A stretch of DNA of 64,000 nt, taken from positions 868,001 through 932,000 of the forward strand of contig OZ220471.1 of NCBI GenBank assembly GCA_965115835.1. Reading direction: 5' to 3'. The DNA comes from Foliamicus sp965115835 (lineage in GTDB: Bacteria > Pseudomonadota > Gammaproteobacteria > Steroidobacterales > Foliamicaceae). Each line of letters begins with the position of its first letter. Within the stretch, counting starts at the first letter, position 1. The notes under the pieces are model-generated. The model made no database searches. It was given only the letters and a program-made list of their open reading frames with translations, and was not told the origin of the DNA. Positions 26,434-34,575 of this stretch are shown here, piece by piece. Position numbers and translations under genes: made by a program.

Positions 26434-27791
26434 ACCGCGGAAAGCACCGGGTGCGGCTCACCGTGAAGGCCGTCGCTGCCGCGAAGCCGGCGGAACGGGA
26501 ATACACCCTCTGGGACAGCCTGCTCGCCCATTTCGGGGTCCGTGTGCAGCCCTCGGGAGTGCGCTCCTGGATTGTCCAGACCCGTGTCCGGGGACGCATG
26601 CGCAAGATCACCCTCGGCCGTTTTCCCGAACTGCCCCTCAATACGGCTCGCCGTGAAGGCGCGGCTGTGCTCGCCCGCCTGTGGGGCGGCGAAGAGGTGA
26701 CGCCGCCGCGCAAGAAGAAGGCGCCGCTGTTCCGGGACTTCGCCAAGCATTACCGCGAGCGTCGCCGGCATCGCTGGAAGCCGTCGTCATTGGAGACCTT
26801 CGATGTCTACATGAGGAACCGCCTGACGCCATACTTCGGCAGGCTCCGGCTCGACGCCATCGACCATGCCCGCGTCTCGGCGTGGTTCGACACCGCGAGT
26901 GCGGACAAGCCCGGCGCCGCCAACCGCGCGTTCGAGATCCTGCGCGCCATGCTCAGGACGGCCCGCCAGTGGGGCGATATTGGTGAGCATGTCCCCGACG
27001 CTTGCGCCAACATCGTGAAGAACCCCCGCAAGCCCGTCGCGCGTTATCTCAACCACGAAGAGTTGGAGCGTCTCGGCGCAGTGCTCGACCGCCACCGGGA
27101 GGAACACCCCTGGCCGGTCGCGGCGCTGCGGCTGCTGACGCTCACCGGGGCGCGCCTCTCCGAAATCCTCAACCTCAAATGGGACGAGTTCGGCGAACTT
27201 GGCAAGGATGGTGCAAGTGCGCGCATCGAAGACTCGAAAACCGGCCCGCGCACCATCTGGCTCGGGCCGGAGGCGGCTGGCCTGCTCGCCGTGCTGCCGC
27301 GCATCGACGGCAGTAATCGCGTGTTCCCCGAAGACCTCACGTCGGACCGGCTCTACACTTTCTGGTGCGGCATCCGCGAGGAAGCGGGGCTTCCGGGTCT
27401 TCGCATCCACGACTGCCGCCACACATGGGCCTCCCAAGGCGTAATGAACGGCGTGGGGCTTACCACCGTCGGCCGACTTCTCGGACACCGCCAGCGCGAG
27501 ACCACGGCGATTTACGCTCATCTCGACGATGGCGCATTACGCGCCGCCGCAGCGCAGGCCGCTGCCGTCATAGCGCGAGCGATGGGGTACGAAGCCGAGC
27601 CGCCGTCGTTGGACGAAACGGACCGCCGCGATGTCTTAGCCGCCACGCCCGGGTTCCCAAGCCCCGGAAAGCCAGCTGCACCAAAGAAAGGGCGGATGCC
27701 CCTCCGGGCCAGATCAGGGAAGCGCCGTCTACTCCGCGATCCGAAGTCGGAAAGTAGCGCGGGGCGGCTCCCAGCTATGGACTGGTTGTAG
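26430..27791 (+). CDS. Tyrosine recombinase 2, coupled to the first
   Basis: 453 residues. Same architecture as the upstream gene and clearly related: N-terminal DUF4102-like arm domain (RVRGRMRKITLGRFPELPL), catalytic Arg in LTLTGARLSEILNLKW, HDCRHTW, LLGHRQ and Tyr in TTAIYAHL. The C-terminal 70 residues after the Tyr are an extra basic, proline-rich tail ending at 27791. Overlap of 4 bases with recombinase 1 means coordinated production. Paired overlapping recombinases may act as a heteromer. Confidence 0.9.
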   Translation: MNRGKHRVRLTVKAVAAAKPAEREYTLWDSLLAHFGVRVQPSGVRSWIVQTRVRGRMRKITLGRFPELPLNTARREGAAVLARLWGGEEVTPPRKKKAPLFRDFAKHYRERRRHRWKPSSLETFDVYMRNRLTPYFGRLRLDAIDHARVSAWFDTASADKPGAANRAFEILRAMLRTARQWGDIGEHVPDACANIVKNPRKPVARYLNHEELERLGAVLDRHREEHPWPVAALRLLTLTGARLSEILNLKWDEFGELGKDGASARIEDSKTGPRTIWLGPEAAGLLAVLPRIDGSNRVFPEDLTSDRLYTFWCGIREEAGLPGLRIHDCRHTWASQGVMNGVGLTTVGRLLGHRQRETTAIYAHLDDGALRAAAAQAAAVIARAMGYEAEPPSLDETDRRDVLAATPGFPSPGKPAAPKKGRMPLRARSGKRRLLRDPKSESSAGRLPAMDWL

Positions 27792-27934
27792 AATTATAAA
27801 ATGCGGTCCTGTGTTTCGAGCAAGCTTTTTTGCAGGAATCTGGGCCATGTGGCACACTCCCCCGGTGCGCATGTTGCGTGGCTATGCATTAGTGCGCTTG
27901 GCTTGAGTATATTGGTATCGGATCGGAGACAACA

Positions 27935-28168
27935 TTGGAGGATGTGAGAAAAGACATGGCGAATTGGGCAGATCGGTTCCTGAAGCTCCGGGGAACTGAC
28001 TCGGCAATTGATGAGATCATGGAGGTTTGCAGAGAAGCGACCAAGATATACGAACAAGCCATTATTGCGATGGGACAGCACTCTACAGCCACACACTCTG
28101 AGGTTGCGTCGACTAAGGTTGTGATGAATTTGACTCCCGACCTCAGCTCCAAGGATGATCGCCAGTAA
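27935..28168 (+). CDS. Small helical protein coupled to SDH-type protease
   Basis: 77 residues from TTG 27935, preceded by CGGAGACAACA. The product (MEDVRKDMANWADRFLKLRG, then IDEIMEVCREATKIYEQAII) is predicted helical and acidic, with no family I know. The stop overlaps the next ATG (TAATG), so the two genes are co-translated. Its composition (near 50 percent GC) breaks sharply with the recombinase genes upstream, marking the start of separately acquired cargo. Confidence 0.55.
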   Translation: MEDVRKDMANWADRFLKLRGTDSAIDEIMEVCREATKIYEQAIIAMGQHSTATHSEVASTKVVMNLTPDLSSKDDRQ

Positions 28169-29166
28169 TGGCAGAAGATGTTCTTCCCACACCGGAAAAA
28201 TCGGGAACTGTGACGGGTTGTCAGTCCCCAGACCCGCTTCCAAGATCATACGGGGAGCTTCAGAAATTCCTCGAAAAGCAGGGGAGCATTGACCTTTTCG
28301 AGCTTCGTCTAGCTGTAATTAATGGAATCCAATCTGAGACGAAAAGGCCATTACTTTGCTACGCGACTCAAACATCGAATGTGGCTACTGGTGCTCCAGT
28401 CTCAATAGATGACGGAGACTTGGTGGGCTTCAGTGACCTCATTGATTCTGTCGATGGCACTAAAGCTGATGTCTTTATCATTTCCAATGGTGGATCCGCA
28501 GAAGCCACCGAACGAATCGTCCGGCGCTTGCGGGGAAGCTTTACCGGACTCCGATTCTTGGTCCCATCTAATGCCTACAGCGCCGCTACCCTGATGTGTC
28601 TTGCCGGGGATGAAATCCTCATGCTCCCGGAGGGCACGCTGGGGCCGATTGATCCGCAGTTGAACGGAGTCCCTGCTCGGGCGATTCTTCGGGGGTTCGA
28701 GAGATTGGAGAAACGATTGGCGAAAGAGGGTGCAAAGGCGTTAACGGCGTATGTTCCGTTGCTGCAAAAATATGATCTTCACCTGCTTGAACAGTGCCGC
28801 AGCGCAAACGAGCTATCGAAGGAACTGGCAAGATCTTGGTTGCAGCAGTATGCGATGTGTAAGTCTACTCACGACGCGATCAGCGACGCGGTCGAATTCT
28901 TCTGCAACTGGGATCAGCATAAAAGTCATGGGAGAAGTATTGATGCCGCCGCTGCCCAAAAAATCGGGATTCCCGCCACAATTCTGAGTGATCCCTTAGC
29001 CGATTTGGTTCGAAGCCTGTATCACCAATACACATTGTTCTTCGATAAAACCCCTTTTTGCAAGGTATTCGAAAACTCAAAGGGGATCGCTTGGGGGCGG
29101 CAGTACTCGCAGCAAGTACACATCCCTCTACCTATTCCCGGACAGCTACCACCCAACGCTGACTGA
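28168..29166 (+). CDS. SDH-type ClpP-fold serine protease
   Basis: 332 residues. The crotonase/ClpP-like core has FIISNGGSAEATERIV (oxyanion region, residues 103-118), the nucleophile Ser138 in SNAYSAATLMCLAGDEI and GPIDPQ at 159-164. These are the marks of the SDH_sah family of soluble or membrane-associated serine proteases. No transmembrane segment is visible. Translationally coupled to a small helical partner, and followed by restriction-modification and helicase genes, so a role in a defence module is possible but only inferred. GC content is low for the window. Confidence 0.75.
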   Translation: MAEDVLPTPEKSGTVTGCQSPDPLPRSYGELQKFLEKQGSIDLFELRLAVINGIQSETKRPLLCYATQTSNVATGAPVSIDDGDLVGFSDLIDSVDGTKADVFIISNGGSAEATERIVRRLRGSFTGLRFLVPSNAYSAATLMCLAGDEILMLPEGTLGPIDPQLNGVPARAILRGFERLEKRLAKEGAKALTAYVPLLQKYDLHLLEQCRSANELSKELARSWLQQYAMCKSTHDAISDAVEFFCNWDQHKSHGRSIDAAAAQKIGIPATILSDPLADLVRSLYHQYTLFFDKTPFCKVFENSKGIAWGRQYSQQVHIPLPIPGQLPPNAD

Positions 29167-29184
29167 CTTGACTTCCTTCTGCGG

Positions 29185-29355
29185 CCTTGGGGGTCTCGTC
29201 GCTACGCTCCTCACCCTCTAGGGCCGGCGCGTTCGCATCCGTCACCATGTCACCATCATTGAATCCCTCTCGTCTGCTTTCATCATTGTTCCTCTCTACC
29301 GCCTTTCAATAATTCCAAGGATAGCCGGTGTCTCAACAATGTTGGCAGAAAGGGA
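29185..29355 (-). mobile_element. IS 5-prime-end remnant, inverted partner of 33553-33722
   Basis: On the minus strand this 171-bp piece matches the start of the IS at 33553, with the tip TCCCTTTCTGCCAACATTGT, the ATGATGAAAGC start region and the GGTGAGGAGCGTAGCGACGA block. It is cut off after about 35 codons at its left end. Together the two pieces flank the restriction-modification gene as inverted repeats with their tips facing inward. Confidence 0.8.
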
Positions 29356-29357
29356 CG

Positions 29358-29424
29358 GCCAGCATGGCAGAGTAATCGTCACTGCACTAACATTGAAACT
29401 GGACCCGTTAATGGGAGCAGGTCA
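29358..29424 (+). mobile_element. Right-end fragment of the IS3-type element
   Basis: About 67 bp matching the right end of the IS3-family element seen at 50023-50090 (CCAGCATGGCA, GCACTAACATTGAAACTGGA, GGAGCAGGTCA). The tip string GGGCAGGTCATG occurs once more at about 29440-29452, just before the restriction-modification start, suggesting repeated insertion or slippage. Confidence 0.75.
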
Positions 29425-29464
29425 TGACCCTTTCACAGGGGCAGGTCATGTAAGGATATGATCT

Positions 29465-32400
29465 TTGAACATTGATTTACTCGTTCAAGGCAATTTGTTC
29501 ACATCCGGCTTTCTGGCCGACACAATTCAGTATCTGGCAGAGTGGAAGGACTTTTCAGACTCCGAACTAAAGCAGATCGAAACTGCCCTGCGTAACCTGA
29601 TGGAAAAGTTCCGGAAAGGTAAGAATCCGAATGAGGCGGATACTGGGCAGAGACTGATTTGTCCGGTTTTGTCCGTCCTGGGCTGGACCGAAACCCTGCC
29701 GCAACAAAACCTTTCTCCAAAAGGCCGGGAAGATATTCCCGATGGAGTTCTCTTTGCGACCCCGGAAGCTTTGCAGAAGGCCATGAAACATAGCAATGAA
29801 TGGCAGCGCTATACCCACGGCGCAGCCCTTCTTGAGGTCAAAAGGTGGTGCTGCCCGCTGGACAGGCGATCCGATGCGCCGGGAGAGGACGCCCCGCCTT
29901 CCACGCAGATGCTGCGTTACATGCGCCGCGCGGATATTGTCACGCAAGGAAAGCTTCGCTGGGGCATTCTTACCAATGGTCGGCATTGGCGTTTGTACTT
30001 TTCCGGAGCCCGCTCGGTTTCTGAAGAATTCTTCGAGATTGATCTTTGGACTATCCTTGGTTTGGAAGACGCGGAACAAAGCTTGGGCCTTGATGCAAAG
30101 CATTGGCTCAAGGTGTTTGTTCTTGCTTTCCGCCGCGAAGCGTTTCTTGTGCCTGACCTTGAGAGCCGCAGCTTCCATGCGCGCGCCATAGATGAAGGTC
30201 GTAACTACGAAGCAAGGATTGCCGAAGACCTTTCCGATAAGGTGTTCAACGAAGTTTTCCCGAATCTCGCATCCGCTATTGCCGATGCGACTCAAAAAGG
30301 CGCCAAACCGGGCGATGTGCGCGAGGGTGCACTGGTGGTGCTCTACCGACTTTTGTTCCTCCTTTACGCTGAGGATCGCAACCTGTTGCCGGTGAGCGAT
30401 GAACGCTACGAGCGTTATAGCCTGCGTCGGTTACGGCGGAAAATTGGGGACGATATAGATGCCGGAATGTCCTTCTCGGGTACCATGACGACGCTTTGGG
30501 CGAAGTTGGAAGGATTGTTTCGATGTATTGGCAAAGGCGATGCCGATCTGGGTTTGCCGCCCTACAATGGAGGATTGTTCGATCAGGAACATCCGGTGAT
30601 TCTCGATGGGTTGCGGTTGCCGGATTCCGCCATCGCTCCGCTTATTGATGCACTATCGTTCGAGCGCACCACGGTAGAGCGGAAATTTATCAATTATCGC
30701 GACCTGTCTGTTCAGCAGCTTGGATCTGTCTACGAACGCATTCTTGAACATGACGTAGTGCGCCAAGCCGACCGGATCGCCATTCAACTCAACCCCTATG
30801 CGCGCAAGGTCTCAGGTAGCTACTACACGCCGGACGAACTGGTTCAATGCGTTCTTGGGGAAACTGTAGAGCCACTGCTTGAACGTTGCAGAAATGCTTT
30901 CGAGGATCGTCTCACAGCGCCAGAGAAGCATGCGACACAGGAAGATATATCCGCACTCGATCCGGCGAGCAGAATGCTGGATCTTCAGCTGTGTGATCCT
31001 GCCATGGGTTCAGGGCACTTTCTGGTAGCATTGGTGGACTATTTGGCAGACCGTGTGATCGCCGCAATGGCCGAAGCCACACATGATGCCAAGCAGGTAA
31101 TCGAAGGATATATCTCGCCTCTGGACGAGCGCATTGCGGCGATCAGGAGTACTATCCTCAGCAATGCGCAGGCCAATGGTTGGGCGGTGGACGAGTCGCG
31201 TCTGGATGATCGCCACATCGTGCGCCGCATGATTCTCAAGCGTTGCGTGTTCGGAGTCGACAAGAACCCGATGGCTGTGGAACTCGCCAAGGTATCCCTT
31301 TGGCTGCATACCTTCACGGTCGGCGCACCCTTGTCTTTTCTCGATCATCACCTGCGCTGCGGAGACAGCCTGTTTGGAGCATGGGCGCCTGATGAGACAA
31401 ATCTTTTTTTACGCGACTTCCTCCGTACGGCGATTGAAAGCGCCAAACGCATGGAAAGGATCGAACTTCTGACGGATGCAGAGATTGCCGAGGTCCGCTG
31501 TTCAGCAGCGCTCTTTACTGAAGTCAGGCAAATGACCGATCCGCTCAATGCGTTTCTGTCGCTGACCTATGCCTTTGAGTGGCTAAACCTCGACAATACC
31601 CAAAAGCCTGCATTGCTTGCCTTCTATGACGGCCTCTACGGGGATCCGGTCGGTATAGCTCAGGGCGATGATCTTGAATCGCCCACATCGAATGGGAACA
31701 GCCGTATTCAGAAGGACTTCGAGAACTTCCGAAGTGTGCTGGCTGACGCACAGTCATTGGTTGCAGAAGAGGGGTTCATCAACTGGCAAGTAAACTTCCC
31801 GGGGGTTTGGGCCGACTGGGACAAGCCTGATCGTAGTGGTGGCTTCGATGCGGTCATCGGCAATCCGCCCTGGGATCGGATGAAGCTTCAGGAAGTTGAA
31901 TGGTTCGCGGATCGCTCCCCTGAGATTGCGAAAACCGCCAAAGCGGCGGAGCGCAAAGCTCTGATTGGTAAACTTGGGGCGAACAACCCTCTGAAAGACG
32001 CTTATCGCAAGGCGGCCAGACGAGCAGAAAATGCACTGGGCATGGTCCGAAATGGCGGTGATTATCCGCTTCTTGGGAGTGGTGATATCAACCTCTATTC
32101 GCTGTTTGTGGAACGGGCCATGACGCTTATCCGGGAGGATGGATTGATCGGACTGGTTGTCCCATCCGGCATTGCGGCCGACAAGACAGCCTCGAAGTTC
32201 TTTCGGGGGGTGTCCACCACAGGTCGCCTCAAGCGACTATACGACTTTGAGAATGGACGGTCGCAGTCGGAAGATGGTCCATTTTTCAAAGATGTCGATC
32301 GCCGCTTCAAATTCAGCATCTTTGTGGCAGGCCGGCGTGAGAGAGAATTCCCGGTCGCGCGTTGCGCATTCTTTGTGCAGGACATGTCCGAGTTGGAAGA

Positions 32401-33532
32401 CCCAGAGCGCTGTTTTGAACTTAAGGCCGAGGATTTCTTTCGGGTCAATCCGAATACGGGTACCGCGCCGATCTTCCGAACTCGACGCGATGCGGCCCTT
32501 GCAACCGCAGTCTATAAACGCCTTCCTGTTCTGGTAAATCGCTCGGGTAAACATCCGAAAAAAACCTGGCCGGTGCGCTATCGCACGATGTTTCACATGA
32601 CCAACCATTCTGGCCTGTTTCGCACCCGTACAGAGTTGGAAGAACGGGAAGGAGCCTGGCCTGTTGGCGGAAATATCTACAACAGCGCCAAGGGGCGGTG
32701 GCTACCGCTCTATGAGGGCAAGATGATGCAGGCTTACGATCATCGTGCCGCCAGTGTGGTGGTGAACCCCGGCAACCTGTTCCGGCCGGGACAACCCCTT
32801 TCAGCAACTCCCGAGCAACACGCTGACCCCGGATGGGTGCCCGATCCTCAATACTGGGTGCCGGAAGAGGAGTGTGCTTCAAAAAAGTTCACGTGGCAGC
32901 TTTGCTACAAGATGATCACGGCTCCGACTAATGCGCGAACGCTGATCGCAGGCGTAATCCCAAGGAGCGGTATCGCAAACTCAATGGGTATGATGCTTCC
33001 CGAAGATGGAGCCGATAAAGCGTACCTCTCAAGCGTCCCACTCATGATTGGCAATTTGAACGCTATCCCATTCGACTTTGTGCTTCGTCAGAAGATTCAG
33101 GGCCAGAATATCAATTGGTACATGATGGAGCAACTCCCTGTCGTCCCTTTGAAACAATTCGAAAAAACCGGTTTCGGGTCGAAATCCGCCGCAGAGGTTA
33201 TCAGGGAAGCAGTTCTGCAACTAACCTACACATCGCATGACATGGCCCCCTTCGCACAGGATATGGGGCATGTTGACGAGGCTGGAAAACTTCTCCCGCC
33301 GTTTCGCTGGGATGAAGTGCGACGCATTGAGTTGCTAGCCAAGCTTGATGCCGTTTTCTTCCATCTTTACGGCATCACTGACCGGGATGACGTTCGTCAT
33401 ATCTGCGGGACATTCAAAAAAGTGGAGAGTGAGGAAATCAAAACTTATGGCAGATATCGCTCACAAGAGATGTGTCTGGCTTGGATAAATGCTTTGACGG
33501 CAGGGAATCCCGATGCAGAGATTCGAGTGTGA
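29465..33532 (+). CDS. Type IIG-like restriction-modification enzyme (Eco57I-type methylase with N-terminal nuclease)
   Basis: 1355 residues from TTG 29465, with AAGGA eight bases upstream. The N-terminal part holds a PD-(D/E)xK-like segment with LLEVKRW (Glu124, Lys126) and GILTNGRHWRLYF. The central part is an N6-adenine methyltransferase with motif I DPAMGSGHF (511-519), FGVDKNPMAVELAKVSLW and motif IV NPPW (800-803). The C-terminal about 450 residues (LPVVPLKQF, VFFHLYGITDRDDV) are the usual target-recognition region. One polypeptide would cut and methylate. A related size and layout occurs in the DISARM methylase, but no DISARM partner genes are present. It sits alone between inverted IS remnants. 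Confidence 0.8.
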   Translation: MNIDLLVQGNLFTSGFLADTIQYLAEWKDFSDSELKQIETALRNLMEKFRKGKNPNEADTGQRLICPVLSVLGWTETLPQQNLSPKGREDIPDGVLFATPEALQKAMKHSNEWQRYTHGAALLEVKRWCCPLDRRSDAPGEDAPPSTQMLRYMRRADIVTQGKLRWGILTNGRHWRLYFSGARSVSEEFFEIDLWTILGLEDAEQSLGLDAKHWLKVFVLAFRREAFLVPDLESRSFHARAIDEGRNYEARIAEDLSDKVFNEVFPNLASAIADATQKGAKPGDVREGALVVLYRLLFLLYAEDRNLLPVSDERYERYSLRRLRRKIGDDIDAGMSFSGTMTTLWAKLEGLFRCIGKGDADLGLPPYNGGLFDQEHPVILDGLRLPDSAIAPLIDALSFERTTVERKFINYRDLSVQQLGSVYERILEHDVVRQADRIAIQLNPYARKVSGSYYTPDELVQCVLGETVEPLLERCRNAFEDRLTAPEKHATQEDISALDPASRMLDLQLCDPAMGSGHFLVALVDYLADRVIAAMAEATHDAKQVIEGYISPLDERIAAIRSTILSNAQANGWAVDESRLDDRHIVRRMILKRCVFGVDKNPMAVELAKVSLWLHTFTVGAPLSFLDHHLRCGDSLFGAWAPDETNLFLRDFLRTAIESAKRMERIELLTDAEIAEVRCSAALFTEVRQMTDPLNAFLSLTYAFEWLNLDNTQKPALLAFYDGLYGDPVGIAQGDDLESPTSNGNSRIQKDFENFRSVLADAQSLVAEEGFINWQVNFPGVWADWDKPDRSGGFDAVIGNPPWDRMKLQEVEWFADRSPEIAKTAKAAERKALIGKLGANNPLKDAYRKAARRAENALGMVRNGGDYPLLGSGDINLYSLFVERAMTLIREDGLIGLVVPSGIAADKTASKFFRGVSTTGRLKRLYDFENGRSQSEDGPFFKDVDRRFKFSIFVAGRREREFPVARCAFFVQDMSELEDPERCFELKAEDFFRVNPNTGTAPIFRTRRDAALATAVYKRLPVLVNRSGKHPKKTWPVRYRTMFHMTNHSGLFRTRTELEEREGAWPVGGNIYNSAKGRWLPLYEGKMMQAYDHRAASVVVNPGNLFRPGQPLSATPEQHADPGWVPDPQYWVPEEECASKKFTWQLCYKMITAPTNARTLIAGVIPRSGIANSMGMMLPEDGADKAYLSSVPLMIGNLNAIPFDFVLRQKIQGQNINWYMMEQLPVVPLKQFEKTGFGSKSAAEVIREAVLQLTYTSHDMAPFAQDMGHVDEAGKLLPPFRWDEVRRIELLAKLDAVFFHLYGITDRDDVRHICGTFKKVESEEIKTYGRYRSQEMCLAWINALTAGNPDAEIRV

Positions 33533-33552
33533 AAAACGCTGTGCAATACACT

Positions 33553-34115
33553 TCCCTTTCTGCCAACATTGTTGAGACACCGGCTACCCTTGGAATTATT
33601 GAAGGGCGATAGAGAGGAACCATGATGAAAGCATACAGGGATTCAATGATGGTGATGGGTGCGAACGCGCCGGCCCTGGGGGGTGAGGAGCGTAGCGACG
33701 AGGCCCCCAGGGCCGGGGCTCCGCCGGTGCGGCGCGGCCCGGATCCGGAGGTCATCACCAAGCTGACTCGGCGCCGGTTCACCGCCGAGTACCGGCTGCG
33801 GATCGTCGAGGAGGCGGATCGCTGTGCGGAACCGGGCGAGGTCGGACGGCTGTTACGCCGCGAGAGGCTATACAGTTCGCATCTGTCGGCGTGGCGCAAG
33901 GCTCGTCGCCGGGGTGCGCTGCAGGGCTTGGCGCGCCGCGCAAGCGCGGCGCCAAGCCAGCGCAGTCCAACCCCGCCAGCGCCCAGGTTCGCCGGCTCGA
34001 AGCAAAAGTGGCGCGCCTGGAGAAGGAACTCGCCGCCGCGCGCACGATTCTCGAGGTCCAGGGAAAAGTTGCCGGGCTGCTGGGATTGAGTCTCAACGGC
34101 GCTAACCACTGCTGA
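33553..34115 (+). pseudogene. IS orfA remnant (HTH transposase subunit), frameshifted and truncated
   Basis: The tip TCCCTTTCTGCC starts at 33553 and the reading frame at 33622 (MMKAYRDSMMVMG). The product has the HTH subunit pattern TRRRFTAEYRLRIVEEADRC...GRLLRRERLYSSHLSAWR. Near 33935 the reading must shift frame to continue into PRKRGAKPAQSNPASAQV and RLEKELAAARTILEVQGKV, so orfA is broken. No DDE subunit follows; the element ends at the zeta-like pseudogene. Family assignment to IS3-like orfA is by pattern. Confidence 0.75.
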
Positions 34116-34119
34116 TGGC

Positions 34120-34575
34120 CGTCACCTTGCTCGCAATGAAAGTCGACATTGCGCCGGCCTGCCGCGAACCGTCGGCGAACGACCGCCTCCGGAACATAGT
34201 GCCCGCCCTCCGAAACCCGTCGCCGGACGCGCGTGAGCGCCATTTCCGGCGTCGGCAGCCGCAGGAAAAACAGTTTGATGCGATAACCCTGCGCCCGCCA
34301 GCGCGGGATCGAACGGGCATGGCTCCGCCCGCTCAAGTGGTCTCGAAGGCGAAACTCTCTCCTCGGGCCGCGTATCTGCGGATCGTACCGACCATCAGAC
34401 GGCCGGCCCTGAACGCGATTGCAGCGGGTCGGAACAGATTCAATCCCGCGGCAATCGAGTCCGCGTTGACAAAGGTTGGGCAATCCGCCCCGTTCGGCAG
34501 GAACGCCGTGGCGAAGGTCGTTTTTCCGGCCTCGTTCGGCCCCGCGATAATCAAAATCTTCCTGTGTGCAGTCAT
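34120..34575 (-). pseudogene. Zeta-toxin-like P-loop kinase, frameshifted
   Basis: Starts at 34575 with MTAHRKILIIAGPNEAGKTTF (P-loop GPNEAGKTT) and FVNADSIAAGLN. Loss of one base near 34335 puts a stop after FAFETT; the next frame continues with LSGRSHARSIPRWRAQGY, LFFLRLPTPEMALTRV and VSEGGHYVPEAVVRRRF, the usual zeta-like order. The 3-prime end is cut by the IS remnant at about 34117. The start overlaps the helicase stop as ATGA, so helicase and kinase were one operon. Zeta-like enzymes phosphorylate UDP-sugars or other small substrates; this copy is probably dead. Confidence 0.75.
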
